This document shows positions 45,041-54,718 of a DNA stretch of 64,000 nt, in pieces. Under the pieces are notes generated by a model. The model had not been told where the DNA came from. It saw only the letters and a program-made list of their open reading frames with translations, and did no database searches. Source of the DNA: Nitrososphaerota archaeon. Its GTDB lineage: Archaea; Thermoproteota; Nitrososphaeria; Nitrososphaerales; Nitrosopumilaceae. The translations under genes and the position numbers were made by a program. Every line of letters starts with the position of its first letter. The stretch's first letter is position 1. The stretch lies in NCBI GenBank assembly GCA_005877205.1, contig VBPL01000035.1:1-64000 (forward strand). The letters run 5' to 3'.

Positions 45041-45618
45041 TCTAAAGTTTCTATTTGCAAACCCTTTTTTATTTTGTCAAGTGTTTGTGCCAGAAATTTC
45101 ATATCATCTTTTAAAACCTGACGCAGATCAGGATTGTAAATAGCGGCGGCAGGGTGAATTGTGACGAAATAGAGCTGACCGGCCCTGTGGATAATTTTTC
45201 CTCTGTTTTTAGTTATCGAGTTACCATTTAATAGTGAACTAAATGCAGTGTTGCCAAGAATACATATCATCTTAGGACGAATTATCTCTAATTCTTTTAA
45301 CAAATGCTCCCTACAGGCGTCTTGTTCTTCTTTAAGTGGTTGTCTGTTATTGGGAGGTCTGCATTTAACTACATTAGTTATGTAGATATCACTTCTTTTC
45401 AACCCTGCATACTCTAAAGCTTCAGACAGGATCTGACCTGCTGTGCCAACAAATGGTTCTCCTTGAAGATCTTCACTTCTGCCTGGAGCCTCACCGATGA
45501 AGATGATTTCTGATTGAATATTTCCTGAGCCTGGAACGGCATTTTTTCGTGACTTTGACAGACCGCACTTGATGCACGACATCACCCTTTTTCTGAGGGC
45601 AATAATTTCTTCTGACAT
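45037..45618 (-). CDS. udg: Uracil-DNA glycosylase, family 4
   Basis: Removes uracil from DNA. Family 4 features: [4Fe-4S] cysteines in CIKCGLS and later TNVVKCRPPNNRQ with Cys in EEQDACREHL; active-site GEAPGRSEDLQGEPFVG; and the closing TIHPAAAIYNP. 193 residues. Starts 1 bp after tldD and is coupled to mpg. Confidence 0.94.
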   Translation of the reverse strand: MSEEIIALRKRVMSCIKCGLSKSRKNAVPGSGNIQSEIIFIGEAPGRSEDLQGEPFVGTAGQILSEALEYAGLKRSDIYITNVVKCRPPNNRQPLKEEQDACREHLLKELEIIRPKMICILGNTAFSSLLNGNSITKNRGKIIHRAGQLYFVTIHPAAAIYNPDLRQVLKDDMKFLAQTLDKIKKGLQIETLE

Positions 45619-45619
45619 T

Positions 45620-47038
45620 TCAAATCCCTACACTTTTTACGGTAGCTGTACCACGAATATGCGGACCGCCATTTCCCATTCTCATTATTTGCATCGGATC
45701 ACCCTTACCGCAATTTGTAATAGGTCGCACGATGAAATCTTTTCCTCTGGCATCAATTGAATTGAAGAATTCAGGTGCAGTTCCCAGTACTATAACATCT
45801 CTTAACAATTCCCCAAGTTCACCGTTTTCTATTTTTTGGGCATATTGACAAGATATGCTCCAATTGTACCTCATCATATCTATTGAAGGGACCTTCATGT
45901 TGCAAACAAGATATCCATTTTTAATATCTTTAATCATCTCGCTAGGATTCCAGTCCCCAGGCTCTATACAAGTACATGCCATTCTGACCAGCGGCATAAA
46001 CGCATATCCAGTTGCGCGCATGGCTGAGTTTGGTTCCGAGTTGAAAACTGAAGCTGTTTCTCTACTTTGCATATGACTTGTTAAGACACCATCCTCAATT
46101 AGTGATTTTTTAGTCGCAATTACACCTTCATCATCATATTTGTACCACCCTAGACTCGAAGTAATCGTTGGATCATCCATCACGTTTAATTCGTCGGACC
46201 CCACTCTGCCACCAAGTTTTCCTGTCCACCAAGCACCCCCTGCCCAAGCCATTTCTTTTCCAAGCACTCTGTCGGCTTCAGATGGATGCCCTAGAATTTC
46301 ATGAGTAAGCAATGCGACAAAATCAGGATTCATTACGACTGTCGCTTTTTCTTCTTTCACCCCTTTTGCGTCAATTAATTCACTAGCCTTTTGAGACACT
46401 GATTCAGCAACTTTCGTGATGTCATTTTGACCTGTTATCATTTCCATACCCCCTCTACCCCCTTCGGTTGAGCTTGCTGTCTCTGTAAGGCCGAATTCAT
46501 GCGCAGTTGCAGATAGATTGGCTATAACATCATCAAAATTCTGTGATATCTTTGCACCTTCACTATTTACAAAATATTTGGAAAAACTGTCATGATGAAT
46601 TGATATAGAAGATTTGTTTATTCTTTTTTTGCTCCTAATTATTTTATCACATTCAAGCGCAATCTCTACCATTTCTTCAATTGAAGGCCTTTGTTCAATC
46701 TTAAGATCTACCTTATCCACGAATGCATGAACCTCAGCAAGCTTGGTTTTTTGTTTCTTAAGTGAAGCATAGTGCAATGCACTTTTTACAGCTTCTTCTG
46801 CGCTACTTTTTATTTGATCTATCGATTGTGGATCGGATATAGAACAAAAGCCCCATGCCCCACTTGCCAGAACACGTATCCCTAAACCCCTATCACTGAC
46901 AGATGAAAAATGTTCAATTTCCCCGTTTTCTAAAACAAATCCATTGCTTGTTATCGCTTCCGCTCTTGCGTCGCAATATTGAGCTCCACTTTGAACAGCA
47001 AATACAATAGCTTTTTCAGCATAGTCTTGCAGCAACAC
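45620..47038 (-). CDS. tldD: TldD/PmbA-family metallopeptidase
   Basis: 472-residue zinc peptidase that in bacteria works as a TldD-TldE pair on peptides. The zinc site is HEILGHPSEADRVLG (HExxxH). Other family segments are GGRGGMEMI, STSEGGRG-like turns, and MACTCIEPGDWNPSEMI. No TldE (PmbA) partner is adjacent. Start GTG 47038. Lies in one operon with the two DNA glycosylases, a link that is probably positional. Confidence 0.9.
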   Translation of the reverse strand: MLLQDYAEKAIVFAVQSGAQYCDARAEAITSNGFVLENGEIEHFSSVSDRGLGIRVLASGAWGFCSISDPQSIDQIKSSAEEAVKSALHYASLKKQKTKLAEVHAFVDKVDLKIEQRPSIEEMVEIALECDKIIRSKKRINKSSISIHHDSFSKYFVNSEGAKISQNFDDVIANLSATAHEFGLTETASSTEGGRGGMEMITGQNDITKVAESVSQKASELIDAKGVKEEKATVVMNPDFVALLTHEILGHPSEADRVLGKEMAWAGGAWWTGKLGGRVGSDELNVMDDPTITSSLGWYKYDDEGVIATKKSLIEDGVLTSHMQSRETASVFNSEPNSAMRATGYAFMPLVRMACTCIEPGDWNPSEMIKDIKNGYLVCNMKVPSIDMMRYNWSISCQYAQKIENGELGELLRDVIVLGTAPEFFNSIDARGKDFIVRPITNCGKGDPMQIMRMGNGGPHIRGTATVKSVGI

Positions 47039-47068
47039 TTGAGAGGTTCACACTCAAGTATTTGTATA

Positions 47069-48943
47069 TTATATAGCAGTTCTGGAATCTTCAGACTTTG
47101 GAATAGAAAATGAAAAAGTCGCACCCTTGTTAGGCTGGCTTTGCCCCCAGATCCTGCCCCCATGGGCTTCTATGATTCCCTTACAAATCGAAAGACCTAG
47201 GCCGCTACCGCCTTTTTCACGCGTAAGAGAGGTGTCAACTTGATAAAACTTTTTGAATATGTTGTCAATTGCGTCTGCAGGAATTCCTCTCCCATTATCC
47301 TTAACTGAGACTATCACTTCAGTTGGATGCTCCTCAGCTGAGATTTCTATCTTTCCTACCTTTGGAGAACATGCTTTGAAGCTATTTTTAATCAAGTTCA
47401 TGAGCACCTGTGTAATTCTGTCATTGTCATAGTTTGCGTAAAGATCTTGTGTTACGTTGTGGGTAAGTGAGATCTGATCAGACATTGTCTGTGGTGCCAT
47501 GGCTACAATTGTTTTTTCCATTGTTTCTCTTAGATTATTGTTTGATTTCTTTATCCTAAGTTGACCCAGTTCCAATTTTTGTGCGTCAAGCAGATCTGAA
47601 ATAAGCTGTAGCAGAGTAGCAGAGCTTGATCTAATCACTTCTAATCTATCCTTTTGGTTTTTGTTTAAAGGGCCAAGATGTTCACCAATTAGGATGTCTG
47701 AGTAACCTTGTATCGGAACGAGAGGTGTTTTCAATTCATGCGTGATCATGGCTAGAAATTCATCTTTTGCCATCTCCATCTTCTTGGTTTCTTCGTCTTT
47801 CATTTTGATAGTACTTGACATTGCATTGAACGTAGCAGAAAGTTCGCCAATTTCGTCGTTAGCAGTATATTCTATTTTTTCACCGTAAAATCCTTCCCTG
47901 ATTCTTCCAATAGTTTTTATCATCATGCCAAGAGGACTCAAAGATTTTCTTATTGAAAGCATAACTAACACAAAGACCGCTATGTCAACAATTAGTAGTG
48001 CCTGAACTACCATTACTCTATCATGTAATTTGGAATCGATTAATTGGTTCCATCCGTCTACGAATGTTGATGATATCCCAAGCAGGGTAGTTCTATGGTC
48101 GTCCAGGCTGCGTAGTGCTGCACCAAATTCCTTTGACAGGATTGGATTGGATTCAATAAACATTATTTTGACTCGAACAGCTTCCCAGAGCGGATCAAGC
48201 TGTCTAATAGAATCAGAGTTTTCTCTTGGAATCTGTTGTAGTGATTCTTGTGTAATATCATAGGCATTAAATTCAGGACTATCCAATGGTAAGTCTTCTA
48301 ATTTTTTCAAATCTGCATCAAAAAAAACCCTATCTTTTTTTATTGCAGCTGTTGTGTTACCTTGCTCGCCAATTGATATGAGTAGTGTTTTTTCTGCAAT
48401 ATCTTTTGCAGTTGTTACCATTTCAGCTGCTATCTGTTTGTGCCTATTGAAATTCCTGTCTAATGGTGCAAGGTCATTTGTGATACCATTTGCCAGTGAA
48501 AGTAGGTCTCCATTTTTTCCAAGGATGTATTTTAGAGAATCCACAACTTGTGGATTGAACACTGATTCTTTTTTGATTGTTTCTGCGTCGATTTTGTACT
48601 GTTGCCAAGAGTTGTCCACCTCCTCATAAACTGATTTCAATTCTAGCGGAACTGTAACAACACTGTATCCCTTATGAGTTCCACCAGCTCCCAAAACGCT
48701 GTAGATTGTGTCAAAATCATCCATCTCAGTTTGCAAAGTAGATCTGTCTTGTTCGTTACCACTTGCTATGGAATTTGCAGTACCAGCGATTCTTTCAACA
48801 ATTACCTTGAGATCGTTGGCGTCACTTATCGAATGTAGGACTGCTTGATTTTCTTGAGCAGTAGACACTAATAAATACAGATTAATCGCCGAGACTCCAA
48901 TAATAACTCCAAGTAATAAGAAGGTCTTCTGGGTTATTTTCAC
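47069..48943 (-). CDS. Sensor histidine kinase with extracellular helical domain
   Basis: 624 residues from GTG 48943. Membrane helix 1 (~5-25), a ~280-residue helical extracellular sensor, membrane helix 2 (~313-333, LLIVDIAVFVLVMLSI), HAMP linker, HisKA with phospho-His in AMITHELKTPLVPIQGY, and HATPase (DNGRGIPADAIDNIFKKF, GGSGLGLSICKG). Divergent from an Hpt protein and a receiver gene (49011-49789), which are plausible partners in one phosphorelay. Confidence 0.9.
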   Translation of the reverse strand: MKITQKTFLLLGVIIGVSAINLYLLVSTAQENQAVLHSISDANDLKVIVERIAGTANSIASGNEQDRSTLQTEMDDFDTIYSVLGAGGTHKGYSVVTVPLELKSVYEEVDNSWQQYKIDAETIKKESVFNPQVVDSLKYILGKNGDLLSLANGITNDLAPLDRNFNRHKQIAAEMVTTAKDIAEKTLLISIGEQGNTTAAIKKDRVFFDADLKKLEDLPLDSPEFNAYDITQESLQQIPRENSDSIRQLDPLWEAVRVKIMFIESNPILSKEFGAALRSLDDHRTTLLGISSTFVDGWNQLIDSKLHDRVMVVQALLIVDIAVFVLVMLSIRKSLSPLGMMIKTIGRIREGFYGEKIEYTANDEIGELSATFNAMSSTIKMKDEETKKMEMAKDEFLAMITHELKTPLVPIQGYSDILIGEHLGPLNKNQKDRLEVIRSSSATLLQLISDLLDAQKLELGQLRIKKSNNNLRETMEKTIVAMAPQTMSDQISLTHNVTQDLYANYDNDRITQVLMNLIKNSFKACSPKVGKIEISAEEHPTEVIVSVKDNGRGIPADAIDNIFKKFYQVDTSLTREKGGSGLGLSICKGIIEAHGGRIWGQSQPNKGATFSFSIPKSEDSRTAI

Positions 48944-49010
48944 ATTAGGTAGGAAGCGAACCTGTGATCCTATAAAAGTTAGTATAAAACATATCTGTTA
49001 ATTAGTTAAA

Positions 49011-49379
49011 ATGTCTGACGATTTTCTCAAGGTTGCTAGGCAGGAAATAAAAGATGAATTGGATCGATTGGACCAGGTTTTATCAAATTGCAATAATGAC
49101 GAACATATTTTCGTAAACTCGGAACAGATCGAGTTGCATCTTCACAAGATCAGAGGTTTGGCACCTATGATGGGTCAAGATAAAGTGGGCGAGATTGCCA
49201 AAACAGTTGCTACCGTCCTAAAACACATAATCAACAACGGCGTCCTAAAAGGATCATACATAATTATAATTGAAGCAATCAAAAAGATGACAAATCTTTT
49301 CAACGGTCACAACATCAATGACGTAGATGATTTTAGAGACAGAGTACGCATTGCGTTTCCGGAAATATCCGAGTGGTAA
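49011..49379 (+). CDS. Hpt-like phosphotransfer protein
   Basis: 122-residue helical protein. The segment ELHLHKIRGLAPMMGQDKVG matches the Hpt/CheA-P1 signature, with His45 as probable phosphorylation site (canonical HxxKG, here HKIRG). It would shuttle phosphate between a kinase and the receiver encoded 48 bp downstream. Start ATG 49011 follows AGTATAAAAC (~48972-48981). Confidence 0.72.
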   Translation: MSDDFLKVARQEIKDELDRLDQVLSNCNNDEHIFVNSEQIELHLHKIRGLAPMMGQDKVGEIAKTVATVLKHIINNGVLKGSYIIIIEAIKKMTNLFNGHNINDVDDFRDRVRIAFPEISEW

Positions 49380-49426
49380 ATACAATTTTTTGCTTATATA
49401 CAAAAGTGACTAACGGTATCCAAGAA

Positions 49427-49789
49427 ATGATTCGTGTAATGATAGCAGACGACTCGGATTCCATAAGAATGGTACTAAGAGACATCCTAGAGATAGGAAA
49501 GCATGAGCTTGTTGGTGAAGCTACAAACGGTAGTGAAGCAATCGAACTATTCATCGAGACAAAACCTGAGATTTTGCTCTTAGACATGGCCATGCCCAAA
49601 AAGGATGGGTTGGCAGCGCTAAGAGAAATCATTAAGATAAATCCTAAAGCAAAGATAATCATGATTACGGCAACCGATAATCAAAATACGATTAGAGATT
49701 GTATTAGTGCTGGTGCCCGCGCCTATATTCTCAAACCATTTAATTTTCAAGATGTTTTAAAAACTATAACCGAAGTTGTTAATTCATAA
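49427..49789 (+). CDS. Response regulator receiver (CheY-like)
   Basis: 120-residue receiver: IADDSDS acidic pair, Asp53 in ILLLDMAMP, MITATDNQ and the Lys in YILKPFNF. ATG 49427 (MIRVMIADDS) was chosen over the upstream open frame that overlaps the Hpt gene; TTATATAC at 49394-49401 is the likely TATA box. Stand-alone receiver, likely output of the adjacent kinase/Hpt pair. Confidence 0.9.
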   Translation: MIRVMIADDSDSIRMVLRDILEIGKHELVGEATNGSEAIELFIETKPEILLLDMAMPKKDGLAALREIIKINPKAKIIMITATDNQNTIRDCISAGARAYILKPFNFQDVLKTITEVVNS

Positions 49790-49819
49790 AAGCTATGATT
49801 AAAAAGTACCAAAGAAGCT

Positions 49820-51634
49820 GTGTCTTCAATGGATAAAGTAGTTGTTGACACCAGCATAGTAATAGATGGAGAGATTACAAAACTAATCGAATCAGGAAAG
49901 CTCAAGGATTGTGAAATTATCGTACCAGTCGCTGTGTTGGATGAGCTCCAATCTCAAGCGTCGCAAAGTAAAGATTATGGGTTTGTCGGTCTTGAGGAGA
50001 TAAAAAAAATACGTGAGCTTGCTGAAAAGAACAACATAGTGCTCAGGTTCGAGGGCGAACGTCCTAGTATGGAAGACATCAAGCTTGCAAGACACGGGCG
50101 TATTGATGCAATAATAAAGGACATAGCAAAAAAGAACGATGCGACGTTTTACACTGCAGATTACGTACAAGCTTTGGTTGCCCAGGCGGAAGGTGTTAAG
50201 ACCAGCTACTCAAAGCCTCAAGTCAAGATAACTGATCTGGAATTTGAAAAGTTCTTCGACTCCCAAACCATGAGTGTACATCTAAAAGAAGGAACGCGTC
50301 CTGTTGCAAAACGTGGAAAGCCGGGTACATTTTCTTTGGTAGAATTAGAAGATAAAGTACTGATAGAGGAATATCTTGAAGGAATTACAGCAGAGATTTT
50401 GGAAGCCTCTAGAGCCACGCAGGCAGGGGCTGTTGAGATCTCAAAACCTGGTGCCCTCGTTATTCAATACCGAGATTTTAGAGTTGTAATAACACACCCT
50501 CCTTTTTCAGATAGTTATGAAATTACAATTACTCATCCTATAGTGAAATTGTCATTGGAGCAATACAAAATTACTGAAAAACTTATGCAAAGACTTTCTG
50601 AGAAAGCTGAAGGAATACTCATAGCAGGAGCTCCTGGTTCTGGAAAGAGCACATTTGCTTCAAGCCTTGCTGATTTCTATTCCAAGAAAGGAAAAATTGT
50701 CAAAACTTTTGAATCTCCAAGAGACCTGCAAGTTGATGAAAAAATTACTCAATATACCCAGCTTGATGGAAGTTTTGAAAACGCCGCAGATATCTTACTG
50801 CTTGTAAGACCTGATTATACAATATACGATGAGATTAGAAGGTATCATGACTTTAGAGTGTTTTCTGATCTGAGATTGGCAGGGGTTGGGATGGTAGGCG
50901 TAGTACATGCAAATGCACCACTTGACGCAATACAAAGATTCATAGGAAAAATAGAGCTTGGCATGATTCCTCATATTTTAGATACTGTCGTGTTTGTACA
51001 AGGAGGCGAGATCTCTAAAGTATACGAGTTAGAGTTCAAAGTAAAAGTACCAACTGGCATGACAGAGCAAGACTTGGCAAGACCTGTAATCGAGGTAAGA
51101 AACTTTGAAAATCACAATCTGGAATACGAGATTTACACGTACGGTGAGGAAAACATCGTGATCCCAATATCTAAAGATGCAAAAAGCGGCGGCATCGAGA
51201 GACTTGCAGAATCAAAAATCAGGGAGACGATTCGCAGGTTCGATTCTGATGCCGAAATTGAGATTCTTTCAAATAATAGCATCAGGGTTCGAGTCGACAA
51301 AGATTCCATTGCATCTCTTATAGGGAGAGGAGGTTCAACAATAAACGAACTTGAAAAAACACTTGGGGTTCACATCGATGTAGAAGAAAAAGACCAATCT
51401 AGTACAAAGAGCCAATGGTTTGAAATGTCTGAATCTGGAAATAATTTGGTACTTGAAGTTGACAGTGCCAAGACCGGAATGAATGCAGACATTTATGTCA
51501 ATGATAAACACTTGTTGTCTAGCAGTGTTGGCAAAAGAGGCAGAATAATAATTGCAAAAAAATCAAGCTCTGGAAAGAGAATAATTAATGCGGTAATGTC
51601 AAAAAATGACATCAAGGTAGTAATTCACGATTAA
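49820..51634 (+). CDS. PIN domain-ATPase-KH domain protein (COG1855 type)
   Basis: 604 residues in a fixed archaeal order: PIN nuclease-like domain (VVVDTSIVIDGEITKLIESG, acidic residues intact), a PilT/VirB11-like ATPase (Walker A AGAPGSGKSTF, DEIRRYHDFRVF, GVVHANAPLDAIQRFIG) and a KH RNA-binding domain (SIASLIGRGGSTINELEK) plus a C-terminal beta domain. Probably an ATP-driven RNA-processing factor; the function is inferred from domains. GTG 49820 and ATG 49829 are both possible starts. Confidence 0.9.
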   Translation: MSSMDKVVVDTSIVIDGEITKLIESGKLKDCEIIVPVAVLDELQSQASQSKDYGFVGLEEIKKIRELAEKNNIVLRFEGERPSMEDIKLARHGRIDAIIKDIAKKNDATFYTADYVQALVAQAEGVKTSYSKPQVKITDLEFEKFFDSQTMSVHLKEGTRPVAKRGKPGTFSLVELEDKVLIEEYLEGITAEILEASRATQAGAVEISKPGALVIQYRDFRVVITHPPFSDSYEITITHPIVKLSLEQYKITEKLMQRLSEKAEGILIAGAPGSGKSTFASSLADFYSKKGKIVKTFESPRDLQVDEKITQYTQLDGSFENAADILLLVRPDYTIYDEIRRYHDFRVFSDLRLAGVGMVGVVHANAPLDAIQRFIGKIELGMIPHILDTVVFVQGGEISKVYELEFKVKVPTGMTEQDLARPVIEVRNFENHNLEYEIYTYGEENIVIPISKDAKSGGIERLAESKIRETIRRFDSDAEIEILSNNSIRVRVDKDSIASLIGRGGSTINELEKTLGVHIDVEEKDQSSTKSQWFEMSESGNNLVLEVDSAKTGMNADIYVNDKHLLSSSVGKRGRIIIAKKSSSGKRIINAVMSKNDIKVVIHD

Positions 51635-51826
51635 TTATTGAAAACTTGCAAGAATTTTTGGGTTAGCCTTTAGATATGTAATGAATTTGCGTGATTGTCT
51701 TATAGTTTGGGGATTTAGATATGCTCAAAGCGATATTAACCTGATCTCTCTTGCTAAGAAATCTTTACCTCCTTGTGATTGATCTTTTGCATGGAATCTT
51801 AACTATTTTTCTTAAGATTTGGTGGA

Positions 51827-52180
51827 ATGGATAAGGATCTTAGGACAGGTATTCATAAAATTAAAAGATTGAGAGACTCGATGAAACGACGAGCTGAGGT
51901 TTATTCCGCGCTTGGAGGCCTAGATGACACTGGAACTGCCCGTTCTCTTGCTGCGCTGCACCGAGTTCCTGCGCCAGGCAAAAAACTTCAAAAAATTGGC
52001 TTTATCTTGTTTTTTATGCCAGAGCCTTTTGGAATAACTAATGTAATAGGCGGACCTATGATTCTTGCTGGAAGATACCTTGATAGGGTTTACAATGGTG
52101 CTACACTAAAAGACGTCGGCCACGAAACCAAGAAATTCGCAAGACATGTAAGCCAGATCAAAGATAAAATGAGTAGATGA
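51827..52180 (+). CDS. Conserved hypothetical protein
   Basis: 117-residue basic protein with one hydrophobic hairpin-like stretch (IGFILFFMPEPFGITNVIGGPMILAG) between charged helices (IKRLRDSMKRRAEVYS, KKFARHVSQIKDKMSR). May be membrane-associated. No family recognised. The 192 bp upstream contain no other gene I can support. Confidence 0.65.
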   Translation: MDKDLRTGIHKIKRLRDSMKRRAEVYSALGGLDDTGTARSLAALHRVPAPGKKLQKIGFILFFMPEPFGITNVIGGPMILAGRYLDRVYNGATLKDVGHETKKFARHVSQIKDKMSR

Positions 52181-52230
52181 TCTTTTATATTCTGCATTAG
52201 TTTTTAACTAGACAGTATCTTCAATTTTTT

Positions 52231-52725
52231 GTGGCAACACGAGCCCAAGTTCTAGTTCCAGTAGCAATTGCTGCAGTGATTATTGGAGCTGTAGGTGTAT
52301 TTACGATTCCTTCTGACTCCAAACTTGCCGAAGTCAAGTTTTCAAAAGGAACTGTCAAGATTGATGATATAGTCTTAAATGTCCAGATAGCAGAAACTGA
52401 TGCTCAAAAAATTCGTGGACTTATGTTCCAAAATGAGATACCATACGACCAAGGAATGATCTTTGTTTTCGATCAGGAACAGGTAATACCAATATGGATG
52501 CTAAACATGCAATTCCCTCTGGATATAATTTGGTTTGACAGCAATGGAAATGTTGTTCATATTGAAAAGAACATTCAGCCATGCAAGTCTGCAGTGGAAA
52601 CGGTAGCGTGTACGGTGAAAAATGCAGACGGTAAACAAGCAAAATATGTCCTAGAAGTCACGTCTGGGTTTTTAGACAAATACAAAATTAGTCAAAATTC
52701 CAAGCTTCAGATAATATCTATTTGA
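52231..52725 (+). CDS. DUF192 family exported protein
   Basis: 164 residues from GTG 52231. Signal/anchor (VAIAAVIIGAVGVFTIP) followed by the DUF192 domain: RGLMFQNEIPYDQGMIFVFD, PIWMLNMQFPLDIIWFDSNG, and a Cys pair (QPCKSAVETVAC) in the conserved N..PC segment. Function unknown; usually extracytoplasmic. The 3' end overlaps the convergent acs gene by 8 bp. Confidence 0.85.
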   Translation: MATRAQVLVPVAIAAVIIGAVGVFTIPSDSKLAEVKFSKGTVKIDDIVLNVQIAETDAQKIRGLMFQNEIPYDQGMIFVFDQEQVIPIWMLNMQFPLDIIWFDSNGNVVHIEKNIQPCKSAVETVACTVKNADGKQAKYVLEVTSGFLDKYKISQNSKLQIISI

Positions 52726-54637
52726 TCTTGTTCTTTTGAATGGTCTGTCTTAATTCGCTTAGTGCAGATCGTACTTCGTCAACCGATGCTTCGTCCTCAA
52801 GAGTACTAATGTCTCCAATCTGTTCGTCTTTTGCGATTGCCTTGAGAAGTCTTCTCATTATTTTTCCGCTTCTAGTCTTTGGTAGCTTTGATACAAAATG
52901 CAATTGGTCGGGGGTGGCAATAGGACCAATCGCTTGTCTAATATGAGCAATTATCTCGTCTTTGAGCTGTGGTGTCTGAGCAAATCCCTCCTTTAGAACA
53001 AGAAACGCAATGATTGATTCTCCTTTTACATCATGAGGGATACCACACACTGCTGCCTCTGCCACTGACTTGTGTGAGACAAATCCGCTTTCTAGTTCAG
53101 CTGTGCCCAGTCTATGTCCTGCGACTTTTAGAACGTCATCGGCTCTTCCTAGCATGGAAAAATAGTCGTCTGTGTCCTTTATTGCATAATCTCCTGGATA
53201 GTACATTGTTTTGTATTTCGACCAGTAAACCGCCTTGTATTTTTCATCATCTCCCCACAGTGTAAGAAGCATGCCAGGCCACGGTTGTTTTATTACAAGA
53301 TATCCCTTTGTTCCAGCTGGAAGATCTTTTCCGTTTTCATCAACCACTGATACCAGCACACCAGGGATTGGTCTTGTTGCAGAACCAGGCTTTAAGGGAA
53401 TTGTTTCAAGTCCTGGGACAGGTGAGATCATCACTCCCCCTGTTTCAGTCTGCCACCAAGTATCGACAATCGGACACCTTTCTTTTCCTATTGTTTTGTA
53501 GTACCACCTCCACACTTCTGGGTTTATTGGTTCGCCCACTGTTCCAAGTAGTCTCAAGCTAGAAAGATTATTTGAATTAGGAAGGTCATCTCCATATTTC
53601 ATGAGCATGCGTAATGCGGTAGGGGTGGTATAGAAGATAGTAGCTTTGTATTTTTCTATAATTTTCCACATTCTTGCAGGTGTTGGATAATCTGGCGCAC
53701 CTTCATACATTATCTGTGTTGCTCCATGCAACAGAGGGCCGTATACTACATAGCTGTGACCTGTCACCCAACCTATGTCAGCAGTGCAAAAGTAAATGTC
53801 GGAATCTTTGATATCAAAAACCCATTTGAATGTACTGTATAAATGAATTAAGTAACCACCTGTACCATGCAGTACTCCTTTTGGTTTTCCAGTTGTTCCC
53901 GAAGTGTATAAGATGTAAAGCGGATGTACACTCTCAAGTTTTTCTGCTTCGCACAAAGAGGATTTGTTTTTTATCAGATCCTGCCATTTTTTGTCTTTTT
54001 TAGTGTAAGAAACCTGAATATTTGCGTGCTCAAATATAATTACGTTTTCTACAAAATCAAAATCTTTTATGGCTTGATCAATTATTTCTTTTAGCTTGAC
54101 TACAGTTCCTTTCCTAAACCCCCCGTCTGCCGTAATTATCACCTTGGACTTTGAATCATCGACTCTATCTCTTATAGACTGGGCACTAAATCCCGAGAAT
54201 ATTACAGTGTGGATGGCGCCAATCCTTGCACAAGCAAGCATAGATATTATCAACTCCGGAATCATTGGAAGATAGATTGTAACCCTATCGCCTTTTTTGA
54301 CTCCAAGTGATTTGAGAGCATTTGCAAATCTGCATACATATTGTAATAGCTCCTGATAGGTGAGAGTCCTTGTCTCTCCCTTTTCTCCTTCCCACAGTAT
54401 AGCTTTCTTATCTGGGTTCTTTGCTACTGTAACATCAAGGGCATTGTACGAGGCATTAATCTTGCCTCCTAGAAACCACTTTGCAAACGGAGGATTCCAT
54501 TCTAGTACCTTATTCCATTTTTCAAACCAGTGTAGACTCTTTGCCTGTTCTTCCCAGAATGATATATAGTCCTGCTCTGCCTTCTTTCTTGTTTTGGTGT
54601 CGTTATACCCAAGACCAATATGATAGGTTGTTTCCAA
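52718..54637 (-). CDS. acs: AMP-forming acetyl-CoA synthetase family enzyme
   Basis: 639-residue acyl-CoA synthetase. AMP-binding motif LYILYTSGTTGKPKGVLHG, VDTWWQTETGGVMISP, YYPGDYAIKDTDDYFSMLGR and the catalytic Lys in KLPKTRSGKIMRR. Activates acetate; in ammonia-oxidising archaea related enzymes of the hydroxypropionate/hydroxybutyrate cycle activate 3-hydroxypropionate or 4-hydroxybutyrate, so substrate is not certain. Start TTG 54637. Confidence 0.92.
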   Translation of the reverse strand: METTYHIGLGYNDTKTRKKAEQDYISFWEEQAKSLHWFEKWNKVLEWNPPFAKWFLGGKINASYNALDVTVAKNPDKKAILWEGEKGETRTLTYQELLQYVCRFANALKSLGVKKGDRVTIYLPMIPELIISMLACARIGAIHTVIFSGFSAQSIRDRVDDSKSKVIITADGGFRKGTVVKLKEIIDQAIKDFDFVENVIIFEHANIQVSYTKKDKKWQDLIKNKSSLCEAEKLESVHPLYILYTSGTTGKPKGVLHGTGGYLIHLYSTFKWVFDIKDSDIYFCTADIGWVTGHSYVVYGPLLHGATQIMYEGAPDYPTPARMWKIIEKYKATIFYTTPTALRMLMKYGDDLPNSNNLSSLRLLGTVGEPINPEVWRWYYKTIGKERCPIVDTWWQTETGGVMISPVPGLETIPLKPGSATRPIPGVLVSVVDENGKDLPAGTKGYLVIKQPWPGMLLTLWGDDEKYKAVYWSKYKTMYYPGDYAIKDTDDYFSMLGRADDVLKVAGHRLGTAELESGFVSHKSVAEAAVCGIPHDVKGESIIAFLVLKEGFAQTPQLKDEIIAHIRQAIGPIATPDQLHFVSKLPKTRSGKIMRRLLKAIAKDEQIGDISTLEDEASVDEVRSALSELRQTIQKNKIK

Positions 54638-54718
54638 TAGGCATGCTTTGTACTTGTCTCAGAAAAAGGGTTCGCTGAAAAGGAGGTAGGAGCGAATCTT
54701 CCATCCCACTAGATGTAC

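Noticed and set aside
51679-51780. Short plus-strand ORF of ~33 codons between the PIN-ATPase and the next gene
   Set aside because: No motif, weak promoter context and no clear coding character.
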